The notes under the pieces were generated by a model that saw only the letters and a program-made list of their open reading frames with translations, was not told the origin of the DNA and did not search any database. Below are positions 39,909-48,678 of a stretch of 64,000 bases of DNA, in pieces. The position numbers were made by a program, and so were the translations under genes. The stretch's first letter is position 1. Every line of letters begins with the position of its first letter. This DNA is from Sphingomonas adhaesiva (lineage in GTDB: Bacteria > Pseudomonadota > Alphaproteobacteria > Sphingomonadales > Sphingomonadaceae): contig NZ_JAQIJT010000002.1 in NCBI RefSeq assembly GCF_036946125.1, forward strand, positions 1,486,001 to 1,550,000, in the 5' to 3' direction.

Positions 39909-40241
39909 TCACCCCCGCCACCCCACGGCCGCCAGCCACAACCACCCGACGATCAGCAACGCCCCCCCGATCGGCGTGATCGCCCCCAGCCAGCGCGGCA
40001 GGCCCAGCGCCATCAGATAGAGCGTCCCGGCGAACACCCCCGCGCCGATCACGAACAGCCACGCCGGCCCGCGCGCCTCCATCCGCAGCGCGATCAGCGA
40101 CGCCAGCACGTGGATCAGCTGATAATGCGCGCCCGTCTTCAGCCATTCGACCGCCGCGCCGCTCGCGCCATGCGCGCCGAACGCCCCCGCCGCGACCGCC
40201 AGCGCGCCCGACAGCGCCGCCAATACCAGGATCAGGTTCAC
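39909..40241 (-). CDS. DUF423 family membrane protein
   Basis: 110 residues with four hydrophobic helices; the first carries the family signature LSGALAVAAGAFGAHG and the third region TGAHYQLIHVLASLIAL. Homologues (YgdD-type) have unknown function. The GTG at 40241 is chosen because it overlaps the stop of the kefB-like gene (GTGA) and has GGGAGAG about 7 nt upstream; a longer GTG start at 40262 is less likely. Last gene of a four-gene overlapping operon. Confidence 0.85.
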   Translation of the reverse strand: MNLILVLAALSGALAVAAGAFGAHGASGAAVEWLKTGAHYQLIHVLASLIALRMEARGPAWLFVIGAGVFAGTLYLMALGLPRWLGAITPIGGALLIVGWLWLAAVGWRG

Positions 40242-42007
40242 GGTCGCTCTCCCCCGCCCCACGGCGCCTGCGCCGCCACCATCGCGCGCGCCGCGCGGAT
40301 GTCCCCCGCCTCGATCTGGATCCGCAGCCGCTCCTTGTCGCGGGCGCGGTACATGTCCTCCGCGCGGTCGATGTCGGCGCGCGCGATGCCGGCATCCGCC
40401 ATCGCCAGCCGCGCCATCTTGACCGCCGACTCCATCACCTCGCGCACGACATAGCGCGCCGGCCCCGGCTTCAGCTTCACCAGCGCGCGGCGATCATAGG
40501 CGCGCACGTACAGCGCGGCGTTCGGGAACGCCTCCTGTATGCTCTCCAGCGTGTCGGGCTGGATTTGGTCGCCGTCCATGCAGAACAGGATCATCTCCGC
40601 CTCCGCCGCGCCCGCCTGCCGCAGCAGGTCCAGCCGCGTTCCGTCGCCGTAATAGACCTTCGACCCGAACTCTCCGGCGATGTCGATCATCTCGATATCG
40701 GTGTCGATCAGCGTGACGGGGATGTCCTGCGTCATCAGCATCTGTCCGACCGTCTGGCCGAACCGGCCATAGCCCACGATGATCGCATTCGCCCCGTCCG
40801 CCATCGGCCCGTCGCGCTCCTGCTCCTGCGTCAGCGGCTGCTCGCGGAACGCTCGCGTCGCCGCCATCAGGAACGGCGTGGTCGCCATCGACAGCGTGAT
40901 GATCGCCCCGAACAGGCTCGCCGCCTCCGGCGCGATCAGATACGCGTTCTGCGCCTGCGCCAGCAGCACGAAGCCGAACTCGCCCCCCTGGCTCAGCAAC
41001 AGGCCGAGCGCGAGCGCGGGGCGCCACTCCATCCGGAACGCACGCCCGATCAGCGTGATGACCCCCGCCTTCGTCACCACCAGCGCGGCGGCGATCGCGA
41101 CGACGAACAGCGGGCGGTCCGCGATCGCCTGCAGGTTCAGCATCATGCCGACCGCCAGGAAGAACAGCCCGAGCAGGATCGAACGGAACGGCTCGACATC
41201 GGTTTCCAGCTCGTGCCGGTACGGGCTGTCCGCCAGCATCACGCCCGCCACGAACGCGCCCAGCGCGGGCGACAGCCCCAGCGCCTGCATCAGCGCCGCG
41301 GCGGCGATGACCGTGAACAGCGCGGCGAACACGAACATCTCGCGCTCGCCCAGCCGCCCGATCAGCCGGAACAGCGGCCGCAGCACGAACCGCCCTGCCG
41401 CGATCAGCCCGCTGATGGCGAGCACGGTATAGATCACCAGCAGCCACCCCGGCGGTCCGCCCAGGTCGGCCGGATTGCGGCTCATCGCGGCGATGATCGT
41501 AATCATCGGGATGATCGACAGGTCCTGGAACAGCAGGATCGAAAACGCGCGTTCGCCGAACGGCGTCCGCAGCCGCCCGGAGGATTGCAGCATCGGCAGC
41601 ACCTGCGCGGTCGACGACAGCGCCAGCGGCATCCCCACCGCCAGCGCCGCCGCGAGCGAGAAATGCGCAAGGCCGAGCAGGATCGCGGAAATCGCGATTC
41701 CGCACGCCACCACCTGCACCAGCCCCAGCCCGAGGATGTCCTGTTTCAGCCGCCACAGCCGCGTCGGGCTCAGCTCCAGCCCGACGATGAACAGCAGCAG
41801 CGTGATGCCGAGCTCGGCGAACCCCAGCTTCGTCTCCGCATCGCCGACCAGCCCCAGCAGGTGCGGCCCGACCAGCGCGCCCGCGACCAGGAAGCCCAGC
41901 GTCGCACCCAGCCCCAGCCGCCGGAACACCAGCACGAAGACCAGCCCCGCACCGAGCAGGATCGTCCCGTCGCGGACCAGCGACGCCCCATCCGCGGCAT
42001 GTTCCAT
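40238..42007 (-). CDS. KefB/KefC-type cation:proton antiporter with RCK domain
   Basis: 589 residues. An N-terminal CPA2 membrane domain with 12-13 helices (to about residue 385) includes LGFLVAGALVGPHLLGL, FIVGLELSP and ALSSTAQVLPML, the antiporter segments, with helix-6 region QDLSIIPMI containing the conserved acidic residue. The cytoplasmic RCK-N Rossmann domain starts at AIIVGYGRFGQTVG (about 405) with GDGTRLDLLRQAGA. The glutathione-regulated Kef group is the nearest, although glutathione-binding residues cannot be confirmed. It overlaps the NifU-like gene by one base and DUF423 by four. Confidence 0.92.
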   Translation of the reverse strand: MEHAADGASLVRDGTILLGAGLVFVLVFRRLGLGATLGFLVAGALVGPHLLGLVGDAETKLGFAELGITLLLFIVGLELSPTRLWRLKQDILGLGLVQVVACGIAISAILLGLAHFSLAAALAVGMPLALSSTAQVLPMLQSSGRLRTPFGERAFSILLFQDLSIIPMITIIAAMSRNPADLGGPPGWLLVIYTVLAISGLIAAGRFVLRPLFRLIGRLGEREMFVFAALFTVIAAAALMQALGLSPALGAFVAGVMLADSPYRHELETDVEPFRSILLGLFFLAVGMMLNLQAIADRPLFVVAIAAALVVTKAGVITLIGRAFRMEWRPALALGLLLSQGGEFGFVLLAQAQNAYLIAPEAASLFGAIITLSMATTPFLMAATRAFREQPLTQEQERDGPMADGANAIIVGYGRFGQTVGQMLMTQDIPVTLIDTDIEMIDIAGEFGSKVYYGDGTRLDLLRQAGAAEAEMILFCMDGDQIQPDTLESIQEAFPNAALYVRAYDRRALVKLKPGPARYVVREVMESAVKMARLAMADAGIARADIDRAEDMYRARDKERLRIQIEAGDIRAARAMVAAQAPWGGGERP

Positions 42008-42441
42008 CAGGCCGGGGCCTTTTCACGCGCGCGCTCGGCCGCCTCCGCCGCCGCCTCGAACGCCAGACGGATCGACGGATGCCGCGCGGTCAGCTTCAGT
42101 CCCGGCGTGAAGATGTCGAGGCCGGGCCAGTCCGGCACCGCGCCCTCCCCCGCCAGCCACGCGGTCAGTGCGTCGCGCGCCGCGGCGATCTCCTCGGGCG
42201 AGCGGCCGACGACGTGCCGCGCCATCAGCGTGGAGGACGCCTGCCCCAGCAGGCAGGCGCGCACCACCGTCCCCACGCGCGCCACCCGCCCGTCGTCGCC
42301 CAGGTCGACGTCGACCGTCACCCGGCTGCCGCAGATCGGCGAACGCTTCTCCGCGCTGCCCGCGGCGTCCGCCAGCCGCTCCGGAAAGGGGTTGCCGATC
42401 GCCAGCGCGCTGATCTCGGGGGTGTAGAGGTCCATGCTCAT
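42007..42441 (-). CDS. NifU/IscU-like iron-sulfur scaffold-type protein
   Basis: 144 residues of the IscU/SufU N-terminal fold. It keeps a Cys in GSAEKRSPICGSRV (about residue 37) and another in VVRACLLGQASSTLMA (about 64), the second matching the family's GxxCxxSxASxS loop in form, but the third ligand Cys near the C-terminus is missing. It may therefore be a degenerate scaffold or have another role. The ATG at 42441 overlaps the cvpA stop (ATGA). Operon order is cvpA, this gene, kefB-like, DUF423. Confidence 0.8.
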   Translation of the reverse strand: MSMDLYTPEISALAIGNPFPERLADAAGSAEKRSPICGSRVTVDVDLGDDGRVARVGTVVRACLLGQASSTLMARHVVGRSPEEIAAARDALTAWLAGEGAVPDWPGLDIFTPGLKLTARHPSIRLAFEAAAEAAERAREKAPA

Positions 42442-43004
42442 GATTCTTGTCCGTTGTCCGCCGCCGATGACGGGCGCTTCACCCGCGGCGCGAAGACCGG
42501 CTCGCCCTTGCGGCGACGGTCGACGAAGTCCGCGATGCCCGCGCTGGTGGCACTCAGCAAGGGGTAGCTGCGCGCCTGCACCAGCCATCCCGGTCGCCGC
42601 GTCGGCCCGCCCCCCATCACATCCAGCACCAGCACCACGAACAGATAGGCGAGGCTCGCCAGGATCACACCCTTCAGCGCACCGAAACCGAAGCCGAGCG
42701 CGCGATCGATCGGCCCCAGCACCGAGGTGCGCGTCCGCCGGGAAACCGCCCCCACGACGAGCTTGCCCACCAGATAGCTGCCCCCCGCCAGGATGACGAA
42801 CGCCAGCACCGCCGCGCCCGACGCGGTCCCGACCATTCCCGCCAGCGCCCGCGCGAACGGCAGGTGAAAGATCTTGAGCGCGAACACGATCGCCACCCAG
42901 GCGAACAGCGCCAGCACCTCGCCCACGAACCCGCGCCGCGCGCCGTACAGCGCGGTCAGTGCGACGAGGACGAGGACGATGATGTCGAGACCGTGCAGAC
43001 CCAT
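42438..43004 (-). CDS. CvpA family membrane protein
   Basis: 188 residues, four hydrophobic helices in the first ~130 residues. The N-terminus LDIIVLVLVALTALYGARRGFVGEVLALFAWV is the CvpA signature, followed by GPIDRALGFGFGALKGV. CvpA is needed for colicin V release in E. coli and for envelope integrity; in alphaproteobacteria it is a general housekeeping membrane protein. The C-terminal ~40 residues are polar and cytoplasmic. First gene of the overlapping operon. Confidence 0.92.
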   Translation of the reverse strand: MGLHGLDIIVLVLVALTALYGARRGFVGEVLALFAWVAIVFALKIFHLPFARALAGMVGTASGAAVLAFVILAGGSYLVGKLVVGAVSRRTRTSVLGPIDRALGFGFGALKGVILASLAYLFVVLVLDVMGGGPTRRPGWLVQARSYPLLSATSAGIADFVDRRRKGEPVFAPRVKRPSSAADNGQES

Positions 43005-43044
43005 GCGCGCATCCTTATGGCGCGCGCGCCGCGGCGGCTAGGCA

Positions 43045-43185
43045 GGAGATGCCGAACCTTTGCGAAACGGCTGGAACAGCGCCGCGTCGACGCCGTACTC
43101 CTGCGCAGGCAGGAGTTCAGGGCCCAGCACAGCAACACCTGATGGGACCCGTAACCCTGGGCTCCTGCCTGCGCAGGAGCACGCT
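43045..43185. repeat. compound palindromic element
   Basis: The nested plan of 35230-35399 recurs, degraded: outer CCTTTGCGAAAC at the left; inner arms TACTCCTGCGCAGGCAGGAG (43099-43118) and CTCCTGCCTGCGCAGGAG (43162-43179) with CCAGGG-type flanks. It lies between the divergent cvpA and rarA genes, within what should be their promoter region. Confidence 0.7.
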
Positions 43186-43250
43186 GAAACTGTCAAACGC
43201 GCGCGAGCACCGGCATGACGAACCGCTCCCTACACCCTATGTTCGCGCTC

Positions 43251-44570
43251 ATGGCCGATCTGTTCGCCGGGTTCGAACCCGCCACCCCCGCCCCCGAACT
43301 GTCGGCCGACGCACCGCTCGCCGACCGGCTGCGCCCGACGACGCTGGATTCGGTCGTCGGGCAGGAGCATCTGACCGGCGCGGACGGCGCGATCGGGCGG
43401 ATGGTCGCGGCGGGGCGGCTGTCGTCGATGATCCTGTGGGGACCGCCCGGCACGGGCAAGACCACGATCGCGCGGCTGCTGGCGGATGCCGTGGGGCTGC
43501 GGTTCGCGCCGATCTCCGCGGTATTCTCGGGCGTGGCGGACCTCAAGAAGGTCTTCGCCGCCGCGCGCGACCATGCCCGGCTGGGGCAGCGCACGCTGCT
43601 TTTCGTGGACGAGATCCACCGCTTCAACCGCGCGCAGCAGGACGGCTTCCTCCCCTATGTCGAGGACGGCACCGTCACGCTGGTGGGCGCGACGACCGAG
43701 AATCCGTCGTTCGAACTCAACGCCGCCCTGCTCAGCCGCGCGCAGGTGCTGATCCTGCGCCGCCTGGGCGATACCGCGCTGCGCCAGCTGCTGGCGCGCG
43801 CCGAGGAGGAGATGGCGCGCCCGCTCCCGCTCGACGAGGCCGCGCGCGACGCGCTGATCGCGAGCGCAGACGGCGACGGACGCTTCCTCCTCAACCAGGC
43901 GGAGACGCTGTTCTCGGTCTCGCTCGACGCGCCGCTCGATCCCGCCGGCCTGTCGTCGTTCCTCCAGCGCCGCGTCGCGGTCTACGACAAGGACCGCGAG
44001 GGGCATTACAACCTCATCAGCGCGCTCCACAAATCGATCCGCGGTTCGGACCCGCAGGCCGCGCTCTATTATCTCGCGCGGATGCTCACCGCCGGGGAGG
44101 AGCCGCTCTTCCTCCTGCGCCGGCTGGTCCGCGCGGCGGTCGAGGATATCGGCATGGCCGATCCGCAGGCGCTGGTGCAGTGCCTCGCGGCGAAGGACGC
44201 CTACGACTTCCTCGGCAGCCCGGAGGGCGAGCTGGCGATCGTCCAGGCGTGCCTCTATCTCGCCACCGCGCCCAAATCGAACGCGGCGTACAAGGCGCAG
44301 AAGGCGGCGTGGCGCTCCGCGAAGGAAACGGGCTCGCTGATGCCACCCGCGAACATCCTGAACGCGCCCACGAAGCTGATGAAGCAGATCGGTTACGGCA
44401 AGGATTACGCCTACGATCACGACGCGGAAGATGGCTTTTCCGGCGCGAACTACTGGCCCGACGAGCTGCCGCCGCAGCGCTTCTACGAGCCGACGGCACG
44501 CGGCTTCGAAAAGCGCGTTGCCGAACGGCTCGCATGGTGGGATGAACGCCGCCATGCCGACCGCGACTAG
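43251..44570 (+). CDS. rarA: replication-associated recombination protein RarA (MgsA)
   Basis: 439 residues from the ATG at 43251 (MADLFAGF); in-frame ATGs at 43215 and 43239 give longer versions. AAA+ ATPase clamp-loader-like protein acting at stalled forks. Walker A WGPPGTGKTTIA (about 64-75), Walker B LLFVDEIHRFN, sensor 1 VTLVGATTENPSFELN, and the C-terminal tetramerisation domain with LARMLTAGEEPLFLLRRLVR and EDIGMADP are all intact. Its end overlaps the following serine hydrolase gene by 17 bp. Confidence 0.95.
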   Translation: MADLFAGFEPATPAPELSADAPLADRLRPTTLDSVVGQEHLTGADGAIGRMVAAGRLSSMILWGPPGTGKTTIARLLADAVGLRFAPISAVFSGVADLKKVFAAARDHARLGQRTLLFVDEIHRFNRAQQDGFLPYVEDGTVTLVGATTENPSFELNAALLSRAQVLILRRLGDTALRQLLARAEEEMARPLPLDEAARDALIASADGDGRFLLNQAETLFSVSLDAPLDPAGLSSFLQRRVAVYDKDREGHYNLISALHKSIRGSDPQAALYYLARMLTAGEEPLFLLRRLVRAAVEDIGMADPQALVQCLAAKDAYDFLGSPEGELAIVQACLYLATAPKSNAAYKAQKAAWRSAKETGSLMPPANILNAPTKLMKQIGYGKDYAYDHDAEDGFSGANYWPDELPPQRFYEPTARGFEKRVAERLAWWDERRHADRD

Positions 44571-45942
44571 CCGCCTCCGTCCCGTTTCCTTCCTTTTCAT
44601 CGCCTTGGCCGCTGCCCCCGCGGCGCAGGGCCAGTCGCCGCAATCGGTGCGGCAGGAGGATCGCGGCAGCTATGCCCGCGCGATCGCTGCGGGATACAAG
44701 GCGGCGTTCATGTGCTCGGGCACGTTCAACGCCGGCCGTACCGAGCGAGAGATCGACGCGCTGGAACTGAAGGGCATCTATCCCGAATACGACCGCATCG
44801 TGCCGACGCTGCCGGTGCGGTTCGACCGGCGCACCGCCAGCGTCACCGTCGCCTTCGACACGCAGCTGCCGCCGCGCCGCGCGACATGGCGTCCCGGGCG
44901 GGGGTGCACGCTCCACCCGATCGGCGACACCTCCGCGACCAACGTCAGCTATCCGACGCCGCCCGCGCCCGCGGGCGCCGACCCCCGCCCCTGGCCGATG
45001 GGCGACGCCGACATCGCGCCGCGCCCGTCGGAGGCGCTGGCGCGTGTCGTCGAGCGCGCGTTCGACGGCAATTACGGCCGCGGCAGCGAGACGGTCGGCG
45101 TCGTGATCCTCCACGAAGGCCGGATCGTCGCGGAGCGCTACCGCCCGGGCTTCGGCCCCTTTACCAGCAACCGGACATGGTCGGTGGCGAAGAGCATCGC
45201 CGGAACGCTGGTCGGCCTGTCGGGCGTGGACCCGCGCCGCCCCGCCACCATTCCGGAGTGGAAGAGCCCGTACGGCCCCGACCCGCGCGCGCGCATCACG
45301 CTCGATCAACTGATGCGCATGTCGTCGGGGCTGCACAGCGACACCGCGGGCAACCGCACCGACGCGATCTATTTCGGCGGCACCACCGTCACCGAACAGG
45401 CGGTATCCTGGCCGCTGTCGTCGCGTCCGGGCGAGCGGTTCCGCTATGCCAACAACGACATCATGCTCGCCATACGCTCGCTGCGCGCGTCGCTGGGAGA
45501 GGCGAAGTATCGCGCGCTGCCCGCCCGGCTGTTCGATGCGCTGGGGATGCGTCACACCGTCGCGGGCACCGACTGGCAGGGCAATTACATCCTCTCCAGC
45601 GACGTCTATACCACCGCGCGCGACCTCGCCCGGCTGGGGCAGTTCTGGTTGCAGGACGGCGTGTGGCAGGGCCGCCGCCTGCTGCCCGCCGGCTGGATGC
45701 GCTACATGACCACTCCCGCCGGGCCGCAACCCGATCGCAGCGAAGGCTATGGTGCGACCATCTGGCTGTTCGGCGAGAAGCAGGGCCTCCCCGCCGGCAG
45801 CTATTCGGCGCAGGGCAATCGCGGGCAATATGTCATGGTCGTGCCGTCGCACCGCCTCGTGGTCGTCCGCCGCGGCGAGGATCCGACCGACACCCGCTTC
45901 GACGTGGCGAAGTTCACCGCGGACGTGATGGCCGCGCGCTGA
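44554..45942 (+). CDS. exported beta-lactamase-family serine hydrolase
   Basis: 462 residues with a signal peptide (MPTATSRLRPVSFLFIALAAAPAAQG). The class C-type fold motifs are present: Ser-x-x-Lys in TWSVAKSIAGTL (Ser about 212), Tyr-x-Asn in FRYANNDIML (about 302), and the third motif region near QGNRGQYV. Such proteins are mostly esterases or peptidases, not true beta-lactamases. The ~150 residues before the Ser form an extra N-terminal segment. The start overlaps rarA by 17 bp; the ATG at 44542 is an alternative. It is followed 6 bp later by the DUF429-like gene. Confidence 0.88.
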   Translation: MPTATSRLRPVSFLFIALAAAPAAQGQSPQSVRQEDRGSYARAIAAGYKAAFMCSGTFNAGRTEREIDALELKGIYPEYDRIVPTLPVRFDRRTASVTVAFDTQLPPRRATWRPGRGCTLHPIGDTSATNVSYPTPPAPAGADPRPWPMGDADIAPRPSEALARVVERAFDGNYGRGSETVGVVILHEGRIVAERYRPGFGPFTSNRTWSVAKSIAGTLVGLSGVDPRRPATIPEWKSPYGPDPRARITLDQLMRMSSGLHSDTAGNRTDAIYFGGTTVTEQAVSWPLSSRPGERFRYANNDIMLAIRSLRASLGEAKYRALPARLFDALGMRHTVAGTDWQGNYILSSDVYTTARDLARLGQFWLQDGVWQGRRLLPAGWMRYMTTPAGPQPDRSEGYGATIWLFGEKQGLPAGSYSAQGNRGQYVMVVPSHRLVVVRRGEDPTDTRFDVAKFTADVMAAR

Positions 45943-45947
45943 GGCCG

Positions 45948-46799
45948 ATGCGCGCGTTCGACACCTTCGTCGCGATCGACTGGTCGGGGGCGAAGGGCGC
46001 GCGCCACAGGGGCATCGCGGTCGCGCTGTGCCACGGCGGCACGGCCGCGGCGCCCGCTTTGGTGGCGCCGCCGGGCGGCATCTGGTCGCGCACGGCGGTG
46101 CTGGGCTGGCTGCTGGAGCGATGCGACGAATCGATGCTGGTCGGCTTCGACTTCAGCTTCTCCGCCCCGTTCGTGGCGCGCGGCGCGCATTTGCCGGGCG
46201 ACGTTCCCACGCCCGACGCCCGCGCGCTCTGGCGCCTTGTCGATGCGACGAGCGACGACCCCGATCTGGGCGCGGCCTCGTTCCTGGAGGCGCGGCGCGG
46301 GCGGCATTTCTATATGGGCGCGGCGGACGGAGCGAAGCGCGACTTCCTCCACTGGCGCGCGTGCGAGGTCGCCGGCGACGGCTCGACCAAGCCGTCCACC
46401 GTCTATGACGCGATCGGCGCGGCGCAGGTGGCGAAGGCGAGCTTCGCCGGAATGCGCCTTCTTCGCCGGCTGGACGGCCATGTGCCGATATGGCCGTTCG
46501 ACGCCGCCCCGTCGCGCGGGGCGTTGGTGGTCGAGATCTACACCGCGATCGCCGCGCGCGCGGCGGGGCTGCGCAAGGGCCGCAGCAAGATCCGCGACGC
46601 CGCCGCGCTCGACGCCGCCCTCGCGCACATCGGCAGTGCGCCGCACGACCCGCTGGCGCGCTACGACGACCACGCCACCGATGCGATCCTGACCGCCGCC
46701 TGGCTGCGCGCGCACGCGACGGAGACGGCGCTCTGGCACCCCGCGGGCCTGACGCCCCAGATCGCCGCGACCGAGGGCTGGACCTTCGGCGTCGCCTGA
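45948..46799 (+). CDS. DUF429-like hypothetical protein
   Basis: 283 residues. The start MRAFDTFVAIDWSGAKG has the D-W-S-G-A strand of RNase H-like proteins in the DUF429 group; MLVGFDFSFSAPFV carries a second Asp, and the C-terminal YDDHATDAILTAAWL provides a third acidic cluster, consistent with a metal-dependent RNase H fold. Function unknown. No signal peptide. It begins 6 bp after the serine hydrolase and is followed by tRNA-Thr. Confidence 0.72.
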   Translation: MRAFDTFVAIDWSGAKGARHRGIAVALCHGGTAAAPALVAPPGGIWSRTAVLGWLLERCDESMLVGFDFSFSAPFVARGAHLPGDVPTPDARALWRLVDATSDDPDLGAASFLEARRGRHFYMGAADGAKRDFLHWRACEVAGDGSTKPSTVYDAIGAAQVAKASFAGMRLLRRLDGHVPIWPFDAAPSRGALVVEIYTAIAARAAGLRKGRSKIRDAAALDAALAHIGSAPHDPLARYDDHATDAILTAAWLRAHATETALWHPAGLTPQIAATEGWTFGVA

Positions 46800-46821
46800 C
46801 GCATGGAGACGCACGGACGGC

Positions 46822-46897
46822 GCCGGTTTAGCTCAGCTGGTAGAGCAGCGGTTTTGTAAACCGAAGGTCGCGGGTTCGATCCCTGCAACCGGCACCA
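46822..46897 (+). tRNA. tRNA-Thr (anticodon TGT)
   Basis: Acceptor arms GCCGGTT and AACCGGC pair, with encoded ACCA. D arm TAGCTCAGCTGGTAGAGCA, anticodon arm with loop TTTGTAA giving TGT, and T arm CGGGTTCGATCCCTG are all in place; length 76 nt. No integrated element is seen at its 3' end. Confidence 0.96.
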
Positions 46898-46906
46898 TAT
46901 GTCCCC

Positions 46907-47524
46907 TCACGCGGGCTGGACCGCTCCGACCGGGACATCCGCTTCCTCGCCGCGCGAATAGGTGCCGGTCAGCAGCCCCGCCGCCAGTACGCGGCCGCGG
47001 ATCGCCGCCACCACGTCGCGGCGCCCGGGGTCGGGCGCCAGGTCGGGCAGCTCGCCGAGCGCGAACAGCTGGAAGACGTAATCGTGCGTGCCGTGCCCGG
47101 TCGGGGGATCGGGCGGCAGCCATCCTTCGCGACGATAGCTGTTCAGGCCCACGTCGCGCCCGTCGGCCTCGCCGCTGCCGTCCGGCGTCAGCGCGCCTTC
47201 GGCCAGCATCGTCTCGTCCGCCGGGATGCCCCACAGGATCGCATGGACCAGCGGATTGGGCGCAGGTGCGTCGGGATCCTCGACGATCAGCGCCAGCCCC
47301 GCCGTGCCGGCCGGCACGCCGCGCCAGTGCAGCGGCGGCGACACCCCCTCGCCATCGGCGGTGAACCGGATCGGCAGCCGGTCGCCGTCGCCGAACGCCA
47401 TGCTGGAAAGGTCCAGCCGCGCGTCGCCCGTCACCACGCCGTCCTGCGCCGCGACGAGGCGCGAGTGGCCCGCACGCACGTTGCGCAGCAGCCCGCCCAG
47501 CCAATGGGGAACATGTTCCAGCAT
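46907..47524 (-). CDS. YbhB/YbcL-type phosphatidylethanolamine-binding protein
   Basis: 205 residues from the ATG at 47524, supported by AAAGGA 8 nt upstream. The PEBP ligand-site motif is intact: ALIVEDPDAPAPNPLVHAILWGIP, then the GTHDYVFQLFAL strand with the conserved His. A YRREGW-type GWLPPDPPTGHG loop matches bacterial YbhB/YbcL. There is no obvious signal peptide. Role unknown in bacteria. Monocistronic, convergent with tRNA-Thr and divergent from the small membrane protein. Confidence 0.92.
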   Translation of the reverse strand: MLEHVPHWLGGLLRNVRAGHSRLVAAQDGVVTGDARLDLSSMAFGDGDRLPIRFTADGEGVSPPLHWRGVPAGTAGLALIVEDPDAPAPNPLVHAILWGIPADETMLAEGALTPDGSGEADGRDVGLNSYRREGWLPPDPPTGHGTHDYVFQLFALGELPDLAPDPGRRDVVAAIRGRVLAAGLLTGTYSRGEEADVPVGAVQPA

Positions 47525-47727
47525 CCGCCGATCCTTTCGTTTTCCGGGCAACGCCGCGCCGGCCGCGGTGGTTGCGCCGCCCCCGGACACCGCCCGGCGC
47601 CCACGGCCCGTCGCGCCGCTGCGTCGCAGCAAAAACATGTCACATTGCGTTGATGGAAGGGTAGGATCGATCGCCTACCTGATTGGCTCGGGTTCGCGAC
47701 ATCGTCGCGGCAACAAGGAGACGACAG

Positions 47728-47922
47728 ATGCAGCCTACCGACCAGAATGACGGCAAGGCCGGCGGCATCCCGCAGTCGCTGCGCGCATCGCTGATGATGC
47801 TGACGTTCGGGCTGGTGATCCTGGCCTATCTGGTGGCGATCGACCACCCCGAGTGGTTCCACATCCGCCCGGTCAGCGGCGCCGCCGCGGCGATGTTCGA
47901 CGCGTCGACCAACCGCGTCTGA
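47728..47922 (+). CDS. small single-pass membrane protein (64 aa)
   Basis: The ATG at 47728 has AAGGAG 7 nt upstream. A polar N-terminus is followed by one hydrophobic helix (about 19-40, ASLMMLTFGLVILAYLVAI) and a short C-terminal tail DHPEWFHIRPVSGAAAAMFDA. Unknown family. It lies 57 bp upstream of the endonuclease/phosphatase gene on the same strand. Confidence 0.65.
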   Translation: MQPTDQNDGKAGGIPQSLRASLMMLTFGLVILAYLVAIDHPEWFHIRPVSGAAAAMFDASTNRV

Positions 47923-47979
47923 CGCGACCCGGTCCGGAGGGTGCAACCAGCGGCCGGGGACGGTCGTTACGCTCCCTCC

Positions 47980-48678
47980 ATGAGACTGAAGGTCGCCAGC
48001 TACAACATGCGCAAGGCGATCGGCACCGATCGCCGCCGCAACCCGGAGCGCGTGCTCCAGGTACTGCGAGAGATCGACGCCGACATCGTCGCCCTGCAGG
48101 AGGCGGACCGCCGCTTCGGCACGCGCGCGGCGGTGCTGACGCCCCATTTGCTGGAGGAGCATAGCGACTGGCGCGCGGTCACCGTGGCGGTGCGCGCCGC
48201 CAGCATGGGATGGCACGGCAATGCGATCCTGATCCGCAAATCGGCCGAACTGATCGCGTGTGCGCCGCTGCACCTGCCCGCGCTGGAGCCCCGCGGGGCG
48301 GTAATGGCGGACGTGGCGATCGGCGGCGACGTCGTCCGCGTGGTCGGCATGCATCTCGACCTGTCGGGGCTGTGGCGGCGGCGGCAGGCGGCGGCGGTCA
48401 TGACACAGGCCATGGAGGGGGCCGAAGGGCGCCCGATCGTCATGATGGGCGACCTCAACGAATGGAGCCGCCAGTCCGGCTGCCTGCGCGATTTCGCGGG
48501 CGGCTTCCGACTGGCGCCGACCGGCCCCAGCTTCCACGCGCGCCGCCCCGTCGCGCGGCTCGACCGGATCATGGTGTCGCCCGATCTGGATGTCGTGGAC
48601 AGCGGCGTCCACAGCAGCCCGGCGTCGCGCGTCGCATCGGACCACCTCCCGATCTGGGCCGAGATCGCGCGGGCATGA
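47980..48678 (+). CDS. endonuclease/exonuclease/phosphatase-family protein
   Basis: 232 residues, DNase I-like fold. Motifs in order: VASYNMRKAIG (Asn), DIVALQEADRRFG with the metal-binding Glu (about 41), IVMMGDLNEW with the Asp-x-Asn pair (about 156) and the terminal ASDHLPIWAEI with Asp-His (about 222). All catalytic residues are present, so it is active, but whether it cuts DNA or phospholipid/inositol phosphates is unknown. Its stop overlaps the ATG of the patatin-like gene, suggesting coordinate lipid or membrane function. Confidence 0.9.
   Translation: MRLKVASYNMRKAIGTDRRRNPERVLQVLREIDADIVALQEADRRFGTRAAVLTPHLLEEHSDWRAVTVAVRAASMGWHGNAILIRKSAELIACAPLHLPALEPRGAVMADVAIGGDVVRVVGMHLDLSGLWRRRQAAAVMTQAMEGAEGRPIVMMGDLNEWSRQSGCLRDFAGGFRLAPTGPSFHARRPVARLDRIMVSPDLDVVDSGVHSSPASRVASDHLPIWAEIARA

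Noticed and set aside
40241..40262. Longer GTG start for the DUF423 gene
   Set aside because: GTG 40241 overlaps the upstream stop and is preceded by a ribosome-binding site, and the longer form adds seven residues without similarity.
46822..46897. Second integration site at tRNA-Thr
   Set aside because: No integrase, composition change or repeated tRNA 3' end downstream.
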